Part shown: positions 8,264-17,263 of the stretch, one piece after another
How the letters are laid out: every line of letters begins with the position of its first letter
How positions within the stretch are numbered: the first letter of the stretch is position 1
NCBI RefSeq assembly: GCF_000716435.1
Contig: NZ_JNWO01000001.1
Location: forward strand, 558,001 to 622,000
Length of the DNA: 64,000 nt
Source of the DNA: Streptomyces xylophagus
GTDB lineage: Bacteria > Actinomycetota > Actinomycetes > Streptomycetales > Streptomycetaceae
Reading direction: 5' to 3'
The notes under the pieces: generated by a model
Database searches by the model: none
Told to the model about the DNA's origin: nothing
Seen by the model: only the letters and a program-made list of their open reading frames with translations
Made by a program: the position numbers and the translations under genes

Positions 8264-8839
8264 ATGACGGAACAGGAGGCGCGCCGGAAGCAGCAGGCGC
8301 GCTTCGAAGGGCTGGCGCGCGTGGTGGTGGAACCGCTGCACCGGTATCTGCTGCGACGGACGAGCGCCGACACGGTCGAGGACATCCTGTCCGAGACGAT
8401 GCTGGTGCTGTGGCGTCGCATTGACGAAGTCCCCGGGCTGGGAACGGGTTCCGCGCCCGATCCTGATCCTGATGACGTGCTGCCGTGGTGCTACGGGGTG
8501 GCTCGGGGGTGCCTGGCGAACGCCCGTCGGGCTGACGGGCGCAGACTCCGGCTGGTGGAGCGGCTGATCCGGAGCCACGAGCAGTCACCGGCCCAGGCCG
8601 CCGATCACGGCGAGCTGCACGCCGCGCTCGACGCCCTCGCGCCGCAGGACCGCGAGGTGGTCCAGCTGTGGGCGTGGGAGGGGCTGGCGCCGCGTCAGAT
8701 CGCGGAGGCGACCGGGATGACCTCCAACGCGGTGAGCATCCGGCTCCACCGGGCGAAAAAGAAACTCGCCGCACAGTTGGGGCGAAAGGATGCCGAACCG
8801 ACCGGACACAAGAGGGATGAAGGAAGGAGCAGTCAGTGA
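8264..8839 (+). CDS. ECF-type RNA polymerase sigma factor
   Basis: A 191-residue sigma-70 family protein with only regions 2 and 4. Region 2 lies at residues ~12-80 (FEGLARVVVEPLHRYLLRR ... DILSETMLVLWRRIDEVP). Region 4 lies at ~108-165 (LDALAPQDREVVQLWAWEG followed by the helix-turn-helix APRQIAEATGMTSNAVSIRL). The open frame begins at 8201, but the ATG at 8264 (MTEQEARRKQ) fits the family. The next gene overlaps its stop (GTGA) and encodes a single-pass membrane protein, the usual place for an anti-sigma or associated factor. Confidence 0.85.
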   Translation: MTEQEARRKQQARFEGLARVVVEPLHRYLLRRTSADTVEDILSETMLVLWRRIDEVPGLGTGSAPDPDPDDVLPWCYGVARGCLANARRADGRRLRLVERLIRSHEQSPAQAADHGELHAALDALAPQDREVVQLWAWEGLAPRQIAEATGMTSNAVSIRLHRAKKKLAAQLGRKDAEPTGHKRDEGRSSQ

Positions 8840-9453
8840 ATGACGACGAGCTGCTGGCCCGGCTGAAGTCTGCGGACCCCGCACTGACCACCCAAGCTCC
8901 GCCGCCCGACATCAACCGTCTTGTGGAGGCCACTTTGAACACCGACACCGCGCTGCAGTCGGCGACCGCCGTCGCCGGCACCACGACCGTGGGATGGGCA
9001 CGCCGTCATCTCCTGGGTCTCGCGGCGGCTGCCGCCCTGCTGATGGTCGGCGGCGGCGTAGCCGGAGGAATCATGGCGAACGACGACCACAACAGCGTCG
9101 CCAAGGGTCCTTCGACCCCGGCCGGTGCGCTGCGGCTCACCGCCGAGGGCGGCTCCGCCAAGTGCGTGGAACCCAGCCCCGACACCCTCGGCAAATACCC
9201 CACGCTCTTCGAAGGAACGGTCACTTCCGTCAACGGTTCGACCACCACCTTCCGTGTCGACCAGTGGTTGAAGGGCGGCGACGCGGACACGGTCGTCCTC
9301 GTCAGCGACACCAGCATCCCGGAGACGCTGACGTTCTCGGAAGGCGACCACTACATCGTGGGCGCCACCAAGGACGGCGTCGTCCCGCCGTGCGGTGCGA
9401 ACGGCGCGGATGCCGCGACCATCAGGGAGTTCCGTCAGGCATTCGGAAAGTGA
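8836..9453 (+). CDS. Membrane protein coupled to the ECF sigma factor (putative anti-sigma)
   Basis: A 205-residue protein starting at GTG 8836, overlapping the sigma stop. The first ~55 residues are polar and presumably cytoplasmic (MNDDELLARLKSADPALTT). One TM segment follows at about 57-80 (RRHLLGLAAAAALLMVGGGV), then a ~120-residue outer domain with two cysteines that could pair (SAKCVEPSP and VVPPCGAN). No zinc-binding anti-sigma motif (HxxxCxxC) is seen, so it is not a ZAS-type anti-sigma. The role of holding or modulating the adjacent sigma factor is inferred from gene coupling and topology only. Confidence 0.7.
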   Translation: MNDDELLARLKSADPALTTQAPPPDINRLVEATLNTDTALQSATAVAGTTTVGWARRHLLGLAAAAALLMVGGGVAGGIMANDDHNSVAKGPSTPAGALRLTAEGGSAKCVEPSPDTLGKYPTLFEGTVTSVNGSTTTFRVDQWLKGGDADTVVLVSDTSIPETLTFSEGDHYIVGATKDGVVPPCGANGADAATIREFRQAFGK

Positions 9454-9474
9454 GCGTATGAACTCGCCACCGGA

Positions 9475-10323
9475 TCAAGGGGATTCGGCCAGCAGGCCCC
9501 GGGCGAACCCGTGCGCCGGGTCCGCCAGGGCCTGCCGGAGGGTGGCGAAGAGATCCGCCGCCGTCGCGCCGGACCACGTGGCGGGGAGGAGGGTGCCGGG
9601 CAGCCCCGGGTCGAGATAGGGCAACCGGCGCCAGGCGGTGAGGACATGGACGTAGTCGATGAACGCGGCCCGGTCGGACACCTCGCCGGTCCCGGCCCAA
9701 CGCCCGGCCATCGGCGTGAACTCGGCGACGAAATCGTCGTAGAGCTTCTGGAGCGCGTCCAAGTCCCACCAGTGGCCCACCTGTTCGGCAGGGTCGCCGA
9801 AGGCCACGTAGTCGGCGCGGAACAGGTCGACGTACTGGTCCAGGCCGTGTCGCAGCAGGTGGTCGCGGGTGTCGTCGAGGGCGTGGGCCGGGGCGATCCA
9901 CACCCCCGACGACACCGTGCCGAAGCCCAACCACGCCAGCCGTGACCGGAGTTGGTGCCGGTGCTGACGCTCGCTCTCCGGCACCGAGAAGACGGCGATG
10001 ACCCAGCCGTCGTCGGTGGCGGCGTGGCGTTCGAAGATACGGCGGTCACCGGTCTCCAGGACGGACCGGGCGTACGGCGAGAGCGCGTAGCCCGCACGGC
10101 CTTCCCGGCGCTCGGCCACCAGAATCTCGCGGCGCTTCAGCCGGGAGATCGACGAGCGGACCGCCTGGGCGTCGACGTCGAGTTCGGCGAGCAGACGGAT
10201 CAGGGTGCTCACACTGATCCAGCCGCCGACCTCGCGCGCGTAGAGGCCGTACACCGTCACGATCAGGGATCGCGGCGGTGCGGGCTGGCCCGGGCTGTCG
10301 TCAACGAGATCGCTTGCCGTCAT
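9475..10323 (-). CDS. PaaX-family transcriptional regulator
   Basis: A 282-residue protein with PaaX architecture: an N-terminal winged helix (RSLIVTVYGLYAREVGGWISVSTLIRLLAEL; VRSSISRLKRREIL), a central domain (WVIAVFSVPESERQHRHQLRSRLAWLGFG) and a C-terminal domain (YLDPGLPGTLLPATWSG). PaaX regulators sense aryl-CoA thioesters such as phenylacetyl-CoA. It starts 12 bp after the thioesterase stop and looks like the last gene of the aryl-CoA operon, so the natural inducer would be a CoA intermediate of that pathway. Confidence 0.85.
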   Translation of the reverse strand: MTASDLVDDSPGQPAPPRSLIVTVYGLYAREVGGWISVSTLIRLLAELDVDAQAVRSSISRLKRREILVAERREGRAGYALSPYARSVLETGDRRIFERHAATDDGWVIAVFSVPESERQHRHQLRSRLAWLGFGTVSSGVWIAPAHALDDTRDHLLRHGLDQYVDLFRADYVAFGDPAEQVGHWWDLDALQKLYDDFVAEFTPMAGRWAGTGEVSDRAAFIDYVHVLTAWRRLPYLDPGLPGTLLPATWSGATAADLFATLRQALADPAHGFARGLLAESP

Positions 10324-10335
10324 GATCGGATTATT

Positions 10336-10788
10336 TTAGTGCGCACTGGCGCCGTCCGGCTCCGCCCGGCCTGCGGCGCCCGCCGCGTCCAGCGCCGCGC
10401 GCCAGGCGGCCGGCCACGGCGCGCTGCCCCCGGTCTCCTTGTCGGGGACGTGCACGGTGACATAGCTGCCCCGGGCGGCACGCCGGTCCGGCTTGCCGTC
10501 CTCCGTGCTCCGCCACACCTCGAAACCGAAGGTCATCGAGGACCGGCCGAGGCGGATCAGCTCGACCCGCGTCTCGACCTCCTCGCCGAACCGGATCGAC
10601 GCCTCGAACTCCACCTCGTACCGCACCCTCGGTGCCACCGGGAAGTAGCCCGGGATGTCGTACCTGCGCATCAGTTCAGCCTCCGCCGCCTCGGCGAACC
10701 GGACGACGGTGGTGTTGTGGTAGATCCCGGCCGCGTCGGTGTCGATCCACTCCACGCGGGCACGATGGACGCCGTACGGGACGCTCAT
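10336..10788 (-). CDS. Acyl-CoA thioesterase, hotdog fold (YbgC/4-hydroxybenzoyl-CoA thioesterase-like)
   Basis: A 150-residue hotdog protein. The family motif with its catalytic Asp is visible near the N-terminus (VEWIDTDAAGIYHNTTVVRFAEAAE), followed by the FEASIRFGEEVETRVELIRLG strand region. It hydrolyses aryl- or acyl-CoA. The ATG at 10788 overlaps the stop of the bifunctional hydroxylase gene (ATGA). The context implies release of free hydroxylated acid, such as gentisate or 5-hydroxyanthranilate, from the CoA thioester made by that hydroxylase. Confidence 0.85.
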   Translation of the reverse strand: MSVPYGVHRARVEWIDTDAAGIYHNTTVVRFAEAAEAELMRRYDIPGYFPVAPRVRYEVEFEASIRFGEEVETRVELIRLGRSSMTFGFEVWRSTEDGKPDRRAARGSYVTVHVPDKETGGSAPWPAAWRAALDAAGAAGRAEPDGASAH

Positions 10789-13154
10789 TCCGCTGCCCCG
10801 CCCGGCGTCCACCGCAGGTGCACGGCGTCCCGCGGAGTCTCCCGCAGCAGCGCGAGACGCGGGCGGACCGCGTCGGTGCGCGACGTGGGGGGCTTGCGGC
10901 GGCCCGCCGCGAACTGCGTCGGCCAGTCGGCACCCGGGCCGCGGTACTCCTGCTCGGCGGCTGCCTGAAGAGTCCACTGCGGGTTGTAGAGGTGGGTGCG
11001 GCCGAGCGCGCACAGGTCGGCCCGCCCGGCGAGCAGGATCGAGTTGACGTCGTCGTAGGACGAGATCGCTCCTACGGCGATCACGGCCGCCCCTGCCGGA
11101 GCGGCGACCTCGTGCCGGATACGGTCGGCGAACGGCGTCTGGTACGAGCGCCCGTACGCCGGCTTCTCGTCCTTGGTGACCTGCCCCGACGACACGTCTA
11201 CGGCCGCGGCGCCGTGCGCGACGAACGCCCGCGCGATCTCGACCGCGTCGTGCTCGGTGTTGCCGTCCGGGATCCAGTCGGTGGCGGAGATGCGCACCGT
11301 CACCGGGCGGTCGGCGGGGAAGGCGGACCGTACGGCGTCGAAGACCTCCAGCGGGAAGCGCAGCCTGTTCGTCAGGTCGCCGCCGTACTCGTCGGTGCGG
11401 TGGTTGGCGACGGGGGAGAGGAAAGAGGAGAGCAAGTAGCCGTGGGCCGCGTGTACTTCGAGGAGGTCGAAGCCTGCTTCGGCGCCTCGGCGGGCGGCGG
11501 ACACGAAGTCGGCCACGACCGCGTCCATGTCGGCCCGCGTCATCTCGCGCGGTGTGTGGCAGCCCGTGCCGTAGGGCAGCGGGGACGGGCCCACGACCTC
11601 CCAGTTGCCCTCGGTGAGAGGCTCGTCAATGCCCTCCCACATGAGCCGAGTTGAGCCCTTGCGGCCCGAATGCCCCAGCTGGAGACCGATCTTCGCCGTG
11701 CTGCGCCCGTGGACGAAGTCGGTGACCCGGATCCACGCGTCGCGCTGCGTGTCGTTCCACAGGCCCGTGCAGCCCGGGGTGATGCGGGCCTCGGGGGAGA
11801 CGCAGACCATCTCGGTCATCACCAGGCCGGCTCCGCCTAGCGCCTTGGAGCCGAGGTGGACGACGTGGAAGTCGTCCGGCACTCCGTCGACGGCGGAGTA
11901 CATGTCCATCGGCGAGACCACGATCCGGTTCTTCAACTCCAGGCCGCCGATGGAGAACGGCTGGAACATCGCCGGGACCGACTCGGTGAGGCCCTGGGCT
12001 TCGGCGAAGCCGCGTTGGATCAGGTCGGCGAAGCCGGGGTCGCGGTCCTTGAGGTTGTCGAAGGTGATCCGGCGGGAACGCGTGAGCAGGTTGAAGCAGA
12101 ACTGCGCGGGGTCCTGGTCGGCGTAGCGGCCGATGTTCTCGAACCACTCGAGCGAGGCCTGGGCGGCGCGCTGGGTGGACTCCACCACGGGGCGGCGCTC
12201 GGTCTCGTACGCCGTCAACGCCTCGTCCACGGTGGGGTGTTCGTGCAGACACGCGGCGAGCGCGAGGGCGTCCTCCATGGCCAGCTTGGTGCCGGAGCCG
12301 ATCGAGAAGTGCGCGGTGTGGGCCGCGTCGCCGAGCAGGACCACGTTGTGGTGGTGCCAGCGCTCGTTGCGGACCGTCGTGAAGTTCAGCCAACGGGAGT
12401 TGTTCGTCAGGAGCGCGTGTCCGGCGAGTTCACCGGCGAAGATCTCGCGGATCCGGGCCACCGACTCCTCGTCGCTGATCCCGGGCGGGAACTGCGTACC
12501 CTCCGTCGCGTCGAAGCCGGCCTTGCGCCACACGTCCTCCGCCATCTCGACGATGAACGTCGAACCGGAGTCCGAGAAGGGGTAGCCGTGGATCTGCATG
12601 GTCCCGAACTCGGTCTGCTTGACGAGGAATTGGAACGCCTCGAAGACCCGGTCGGTGCCCAGCCACATGTACTTGTTCGTGCGCTGATCGAGGGAGGGGG
12701 CGAAGGCGTCCGCGTACTTGGTGCGCACGGCCGAGTTGATGCCGTCCGCCGCGACCACGAGGTCGTAGGAGCCGCGCAGTTCGTCCACTTCCGGGGCGAG
12801 GGTTCGGTAGTGCACGGTGACGCCGAGTTCGGCGGCCCGTTCCTGGAGGATGTGCAACAGGTCCTTGCGGGCCATCGCCGCGAAGCCCTGGCCGCCGACC
12901 GTGAAGGGGTGGCCGTCGAACTCGATGTCGATGTCGGTCCAGCGGGCGAACCGGCTCTCCATCGCGTCGTGGACGACGGTGTCCGCGTTCTCGATGCCGC
13001 CGAGGGTCTCGTCGGAGAAGACCACGCCGAAGCCGAAGGTGTCGTCGGGTGCGTTGCGCTCCCACACGGTGATCTCATGGGTGGGGTCGAGCTGCTTCAT
13101 CAGCGCGGCGAGGTACAGCCCACCAGGCCCGCCGCCCACGATCGCGATCCTCAT
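10785..13154 (-). CDS. sdgC: Bifunctional aryl-CoA 5-hydroxylase/flavin oxidoreductase (salicylyl-CoA or 2-aminobenzoyl-CoA)
   Basis: A 789-residue fusion. Residues 1-~390 are a class A flavin monooxygenase (GGGPGGLYLAALM at the N-terminus; VAADGINSAVR; VVLLGDAAHTAHFSIGSG). Residues ~397-775 are an Old Yellow Enzyme-type TIM barrel (FSIGGLELKNRIVVSPMDMY; GLQLGHSGRKGS; LLEVHAAHGYLLSSFLSP; ADLCALGRTHLYNP). The same fusion is known in salicylyl-CoA 5-hydroxylase (SdgC of Streptomyces) and 2-aminobenzoyl-CoA monooxygenase/reductase (Azoarcus). Its ATG at 13154 overlaps the ligase stop (ATGA). Which aryl-CoA is used cannot be settled from the sequence. Confidence 0.85.
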   Translation of the reverse strand: MRIAIVGGGPGGLYLAALMKQLDPTHEITVWERNAPDDTFGFGVVFSDETLGGIENADTVVHDAMESRFARWTDIDIEFDGHPFTVGGQGFAAMARKDLLHILQERAAELGVTVHYRTLAPEVDELRGSYDLVVAADGINSAVRTKYADAFAPSLDQRTNKYMWLGTDRVFEAFQFLVKQTEFGTMQIHGYPFSDSGSTFIVEMAEDVWRKAGFDATEGTQFPPGISDEESVARIREIFAGELAGHALLTNNSRWLNFTTVRNERWHHHNVVLLGDAAHTAHFSIGSGTKLAMEDALALAACLHEHPTVDEALTAYETERRPVVESTQRAAQASLEWFENIGRYADQDPAQFCFNLLTRSRRITFDNLKDRDPGFADLIQRGFAEAQGLTESVPAMFQPFSIGGLELKNRIVVSPMDMYSAVDGVPDDFHVVHLGSKALGGAGLVMTEMVCVSPEARITPGCTGLWNDTQRDAWIRVTDFVHGRSTAKIGLQLGHSGRKGSTRLMWEGIDEPLTEGNWEVVGPSPLPYGTGCHTPREMTRADMDAVVADFVSAARRGAEAGFDLLEVHAAHGYLLSSFLSPVANHRTDEYGGDLTNRLRFPLEVFDAVRSAFPADRPVTVRISATDWIPDGNTEHDAVEIARAFVAHGAAAVDVSSGQVTKDEKPAYGRSYQTPFADRIRHEVAAPAGAAVIAVGAISSYDDVNSILLAGRADLCALGRTHLYNPQWTLQAAAEQEYRGPGADWPTQFAAGRRKPPTSRTDAVRPRLALLRETPRDAVHLRWTPGGAAE

Positions 13155-14809
13155 GCCTGGTTCTCCTTCTCGACGATCTGACGCAGCAGGAAGTGCTGAA
13201 GCTTTCCGCTGGTGTTGCGGGGCAGCGCGTCGCAAAAACGCACCGCGCGGGGGTACTTGTACGGCGCCAGGTGCGCCTTGACGTGGTCCTGGATGTCCTT
13301 GACCTTGGCGTCGTCGCCGACGACTCCCTCGGCCAGGACGACGAACGCGCAGACGACGGAGCCGCGTTCGGGGTCGGGCTTGGCGACCACGGCCGATTCG
13401 ACGACGTCCGGGTGGGTGTTGATCGCGGACTCGACCTCGGGGCCGCCGATGTTGTACCCGGAGGAGACGATCATGTTGTCCGTGCGGGTGCGGTAGTAGA
13501 AGTAGCCGTCCTCGTCGCGGACGAAGGTGTCGCCGGTGACGTTCCAGCCGTTCACGACGTAGTTCTCCTGGCGCCGGTCGTCGAGATAGCGGCAGCCGAC
13601 CGGGCCGATCACGGCCAGCCGCCCCTCGACACCGGGGCCGACCTCCTCGCCGTCCAGGTCGAGGACGGTGGCGCGGTATCCGGGGACGGGCCTGCCGGTC
13701 GAGCCGGGGCGGATGTCGTCGCCGGCGGCGGAGATGAAGATGTGGATCATCTCGGTGGCGCCGATGCCGTCGATGACCTTGATCCCGGTCTCCTCGTGGA
13801 GCTGCTGCCACACCTCTTCCGGTATGTGCTCCCCGGCGCTGACCGCGGCGCGCAGACCGTGCAGGCGGTCCGCCTTGCCGGCCTTGAGGATCTGCCGGTA
13901 CGCCGTCGGCGCGGTCGCCAGCACGGTGACCCCCGCTTCGGCGACCAGCTCGGCCAGTGGCTCCGGCGCCACGGCCTCCGTCAGCAGCGCGCACGCACCG
14001 GCCCGCAGGGCGCAGACGACCAGGATGCCGAGCCCGAAGGTGAACGCGAGCGGCGCGGTGCACGACACCAGATCGTCCGGCCGTAGGCGCAGTGTGTGCC
14101 GGCCGAAGGTGTTGTCGATCGACAGGATGTCGCGGTGGAAGTGGGTCGTGATCTTCGGTACGCCGGTGCTGCCCGAGGTGGGGCCGAAGAGGGTGACGTC
14201 GTCGGCGGCGGTGTCGACCGCGGTGAACTCGGCCGGTTTCGCCGCCACTTGGCGCGTCAGGTCGTCGGGCGCGTCGCCGCCGTACGCCACGATCGTGAGG
14301 TCCGGCAGGACGGAGTCGCGTACGGCCTCGACGTCCGCGGTGAAGCGGTGGTCGACCAGGGCGACGGTCGGGCGGGTCTTCTCGACGACGGGGGTGAGTT
14401 CGCGGGCGCGCAGGGCCGCCATGGTGGTGACGACGATGCCGCCGGCCTTGAGGACGCCCAGCCAACACGCCACGATCCAGGGGTTGTTGGGGGCGCGCAG
14501 GAGGACCCGGTTGCCGGGGACCAGGCCGAGGTCGTCGGTGAGGACGTGGGCGATCTGGTTGGCGCGGCGCAGCAGCTCGCTGTAGGTCCACACCTCGCCC
14601 TCCGGGGTGCGCAGGGCCGGGCGGTCGGGGCCGAAGCGGGCGGTGGGTACGTCGATGAGTTCGGTGCCGGCGTTGAGGCGCTCGGGGTACCGGAGTTCGT
14701 CGGTGGTGAACTCCAGGACCGGCCACTGGGCGCGTGGCGGGAGGTGGTCGCGGGCGAACGTGTCCGGATAGGCGGAGGGCGAGAGGTCCATCTGGTCCAG
14801 CGGGTCCAT
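13151..14809 (-). CDS. Aryl-CoA ligase (salicylate- or 2-aminobenzoate-CoA ligase)
   Basis: A 552-residue AMP-forming ligase of the benzoate-CoA ligase branch. Motifs are the P-loop-like GPTSGSTGVPK (~210-220), IDGIGATEM (~345), the hinge YYRTRTDNMI with the GYNIGGPEVE block, and the C-terminal catalytic Lys in PRNTSGKLQHF (~535). The N-terminus (DTFARDHLPP...WPVLEF) resembles recalled 2-aminobenzoate-CoA ligases. It activates the aromatic acid for the hydroxylase encoded directly downstream with a 4-bp overlap. It lies 43 bp downstream of the TesB-type gene. Salicylate and anthranilate are both plausible substrates. Confidence 0.85.
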   Translation of the reverse strand: MDPLDQMDLSPSAYPDTFARDHLPPRAQWPVLEFTTDELRYPERLNAGTELIDVPTARFGPDRPALRTPEGEVWTYSELLRRANQIAHVLTDDLGLVPGNRVLLRAPNNPWIVACWLGVLKAGGIVVTTMAALRARELTPVVEKTRPTVALVDHRFTADVEAVRDSVLPDLTIVAYGGDAPDDLTRQVAAKPAEFTAVDTAADDVTLFGPTSGSTGVPKITTHFHRDILSIDNTFGRHTLRLRPDDLVSCTAPLAFTFGLGILVVCALRAGACALLTEAVAPEPLAELVAEAGVTVLATAPTAYRQILKAGKADRLHGLRAAVSAGEHIPEEVWQQLHEETGIKVIDGIGATEMIHIFISAAGDDIRPGSTGRPVPGYRATVLDLDGEEVGPGVEGRLAVIGPVGCRYLDDRRQENYVVNGWNVTGDTFVRDEDGYFYYRTRTDNMIVSSGYNIGGPEVESAINTHPDVVESAVVAKPDPERGSVVCAFVVLAEGVVGDDAKVKDIQDHVKAHLAPYKYPRAVRFCDALPRNTSGKLQHFLLRQIVEKENQA

Positions 14810-14852
14810 CGGGAGGTTCCTTTCCGCAGGCCGGGGGCGGGCCGTGCAGGGA

Positions 14853-15806
14853 TCAGGAGCTGCGGATCAGGCCTTCCTGGACGACGGTGGCCAGGTGGGT
14901 ACCGGTGGTGGTGAAGAACCGGCCGACGGCGAGGCCGCGACCGGCGTCGGCGGCGACGGCTTCTTGGACGTAGAGGAGCCACTCGTCCATGGGGCCGGGC
15001 CGGTGGAACCACATCGCGTGGTCGAGGCTGGCCGTGACGAGTCCGGGCTTGGCCCACGGCAAGTCCAGTACGCGCAGGACGGGTTCGAGGATCGTGTAGT
15101 CGCAGACGTAGGCGAGCGCGGCGAGGTCGCGCTGCTCGTCGGTCAGACCGTCGACGGGACGCAAGGCGTCGAACGGCCTTACCCACAAGGCCTGTTGGGG
15201 CACGCGCTCGCCCTCGACCGTGAGGTAGACGGGTCCGGGAATGTGCCGCATGTCGAAGCTGCGGCCGCCGCTCCAGTACTCCTCGGAGGTGTCCGTCATC
15301 GTGCCCCGGGGCGCGGCGGTGTCGCGCAAGTACGAGGCGGAGCTGGGCAGTTCGGTGGGATCCGGGACGCCGGCAGGGGGTTCGGCGGCGAAGGTGGCGC
15401 CCGGCTCGCCCGCGGCGAAGTTGGCGAGGCAGGTGTAGACGGGCTTGCCGTTCTGGAAGCCGCGGACCTGGCGGGTGGCGTAGCCGCGGCCGTCGCGCAG
15501 CAGCTCCACCTCGTAGCGGACCTCGGCGCCGATGTCGACCGGCCGCAGGAAGTAGGAGTGCATCGAGTGCAGCGTCTTGCCCTCGACCGAGCGCATCGCG
15601 GCGGCCGTGGCCTGGGCCACCATGTCGCCGCCGTACGCCTTCGGCCACGGGCACGGCTGGGTGGTCGCGGTGAAGGCGAGGTCGAAGTGCTCGGGCTCGA
15701 CGGGGGTGAGCGCGATCGCGTCGGTGAAGACCGCCGAGGTCGGGCCGGAGCGGACGTCGGCGCGGGTGGCTCGGGAGTCGGCGCCGGTGCTCTGGGTGTC
15801 GTTCAC
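14853..15806 (-). CDS. Acyl-CoA thioesterase II (TesB-like double hotdog)
   Basis: A 317-residue protein with the double-hotdog TesB layout. The N-half contains KAYGGDMVAQATAAAMRSV and MHSYFLRPVDIGAEVRYEVE; the C-half contains the catalytic-Asp block SLDHAMWFHRPGPMDEWLLY followed by GRFFTTTGTHLATVVQEGLIR. It starts at GTG 15806, overlapping the cupin stop (GTGA). It is the second thioesterase of this operon besides the small YbgC-type one, so it may remove CoA from a different intermediate or act as a safety valve for CoA sequestration. Confidence 0.85.
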   Translation of the reverse strand: MNDTQSTGADSRATRADVRSGPTSAVFTDAIALTPVEPEHFDLAFTATTQPCPWPKAYGGDMVAQATAAAMRSVEGKTLHSMHSYFLRPVDIGAEVRYEVELLRDGRGYATRQVRGFQNGKPVYTCLANFAAGEPGATFAAEPPAGVPDPTELPSSASYLRDTAAPRGTMTDTSEEYWSGGRSFDMRHIPGPVYLTVEGERVPQQALWVRPFDALRPVDGLTDEQRDLAALAYVCDYTILEPVLRVLDLPWAKPGLVTASLDHAMWFHRPGPMDEWLLYVQEAVAADAGRGLAVGRFFTTTGTHLATVVQEGLIRSS

Positions 15807-16288
15807 GGCCGGTCCAGCCAGTCGCGCAGGTCGGCGTCGGCCACCTCGTCCAGGTTGACCACGATGTTCTCCGGGGTACGGGTCGTCATCCAGGTCAGCG
15901 GGTTGTTGCGGTCGAGGTTGCACTCGACGTGCGGCATGAACGGCGGGACGAAGACCCAGTCGCCCTCCGAGAGGTCGAGATAGTCCTCGAAGCGCTCGCC
16001 GAAATAGATCCGGGCTCGGCCCGAGAGGACGTAGCCGCCGGTCTCGGCCTCGCCGTGGTGGTGGGGGACCGAGCGGTAGCCCGACTCGTTGCTCACCTTC
16101 CCGAACCACAGCTTCGTGGCCGGCGTGTGCTGGACGGAGACGCCGGAGATCCGGCTCGCGCCGGCGGACTGGCCGGTGGCACCGAACTCCAGACCGGCAC
16201 GGGTCACGACCGGTACGACCAGGCCGGACTCGTTCGCGTACGACGAGTTGTCGCCCTCTAGGACGTACTCGGAGAAATCGGGTTCCAT
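15803..16288 (-). CDS. Single-domain cupin protein, candidate ring-cleavage dioxygenase
   Basis: A 161-residue cupin with both metal motifs: motif 1 at SVPHHHGEAETGGYVLSG (His ligands and Glu) and motif 2 at DWVFVPPFMPHVECNL. Its start at 16288 follows AGGAG. Between the FAH-type hydrolase and thioesterase genes, the expected activity is gentisate (or 5-hydroxyanthranilate) 1,2-dioxygenase. However, known gentisate dioxygenases are bicupins of about 350 residues, so this would be an unusually small one. Alternatives are an isomerase or a sensor/chaperone cupin. The fold is clear; the function is inferred from context. Confidence 0.75.
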   Translation of the reverse strand: MEPDFSEYVLEGDNSSYANESGLVVPVVTRAGLEFGATGQSAGASRISGVSVQHTPATKLWFGKVSNESGYRSVPHHHGEAETGGYVLSGRARIYFGERFEDYLDLSEGDWVFVPPFMPHVECNLDRNNPLTWMTTRTPENIVVNLDEVADADLRDWLDRP

Positions 16289-16290
16289 GA

Positions 16291-17115
16291 TCAGCTCCTG
16301 GAGTCGGTGAGACGGAGACGGTTGCGCAGGGTGCCGATGCCCGGGATCTCGGTCTCGACGAGATCGCCGTCGGCGAGATGGACCGGCGGCGTCATGCCGG
16401 ACCCCACGCCGCCGGGGGTGCCGGTGAGCACGATGTCGCCGGGACGCAGCACCGTGAAGGTGGAGATGTAGGCGAGCAGATCGGCGGCGTCGAACACCAG
16501 CGTGCGCGTGTTGCCGCGCTGCCGCTCGACGCCGTTCACCCGGCAGATCACCTCGACACCCGCGACCGGGTCGAGTGCGTCGGGTGTGACGACCACCGGT
16601 CCCAGCGGGGTGGTGCGGTCCCACGCCTTGCCCTGGAACCACTGCAGCGTGCGCTTCTGCCAGTCCCGCACGCTGATGTCGTTGGCGACGGTGTATCCGG
16701 CGATGGCCCGTCCGGCCGTGTGCCGGTCCGCGCGGCTGAGTTCCGCCCCGACGACGACCGCGAGCTCCGCCTCCCAGTCCACGTCGAGGCCGGGCGGGAG
16801 GGCCAGGTCGTCCTCGGGGCCGGTCAGCGTGTCGGCGTACTTGGCGAAGAGCGTGGGGTGCGTCGGCAGCTCGCGGCCCATCTCGGTGATGTGGTCGCCG
16901 TAGTTCAGGCCGCAGCAGACGACCTTGCGCGGGGACGGGAGCGGCAACACCGGGGTGGCGCCCGGCAGTTCGGCCCCGGCGAGGCCCGCGACACGGTCGG
17001 GTTCGGTGGTCGTCAGCAGCGCGGAGAGGTCGTCGGCCGGGAGTGCCCGCCAGTGGTCGCCGTCGAGAACGGCGGCCGTGGTGCGGCCGCCGTGGGCCAC
17101 GGTGGCGAGCTTCAT
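16291..17115 (-). CDS. Fumarylacetoacetate hydrolase (FAH)-family hydrolase
   Basis: A 274-residue protein of the FAH superfamily. Family blocks are KVVCCGLNYGDHITEMG, LPPGLDVDWEAELAVVVG (metal-binding acidic residues), GYTVANDISVRDWQK, and the C-terminal LRPGDIVLTGTPGGVGSGM. These Mg-dependent enzymes hydrolyse C-C bonds of acylpyruvates, for example fumarylpyruvate from the gentisate pathway. It is the first gene of the seven-gene minus-strand operon, with a divergent Rid-family gene 148 bp away, so the operon promoter lies in that gap. Confidence 0.87.
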   Translation of the reverse strand: MKLATVAHGGRTTAAVLDGDHWRALPADDLSALLTTTEPDRVAGLAGAELPGATPVLPLPSPRKVVCCGLNYGDHITEMGRELPTHPTLFAKYADTLTGPEDDLALPPGLDVDWEAELAVVVGAELSRADRHTAGRAIAGYTVANDISVRDWQKRTLQWFQGKAWDRTTPLGPVVVTPDALDPVAGVEVICRVNGVERQRGNTRTLVFDAADLLAYISTFTVLRPGDIVLTGTPGGVGSGMTPPVHLADGDLVETEIPGIGTLRNRLRLTDSRS

Positions 17116-17180
17116 GGGCGTTCTCCTCGGGGGTGGCGGCGGTCGGAGTGGGTGACCGGGCTGCGTGCGTTATAGCGAGA

Positions 17181-17199
17181 TTTTCACGACCGTCGAAAA
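17181..17199. promoter_or_regulatory. Imperfect inverted repeat between FAH and Rid genes
   Basis: TTTTC and GAAAA flank a core containing GAC-C-GTC in the divergent gap. It is a possible operator for the PaaX-type regulator encoded at the end of the operon, on position and symmetry only. Confidence 0.3.
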
Positions 17200-17263
17200 C
17201 AGTCAATAGATGAGTTAGGGTGGCTGCACCAGCGCGTCCGATCCGTCCGAGGAGGAACCCGTC

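Noticed and set aside
10785..14726. A single ~1,300-residue protein spanning the hydroxylase and part of the ligase region
   Set aside because: The N-terminal third is an out-of-frame reading of the ligase gene; the hydroxylase starts at 13154 with a clean FAD motif.
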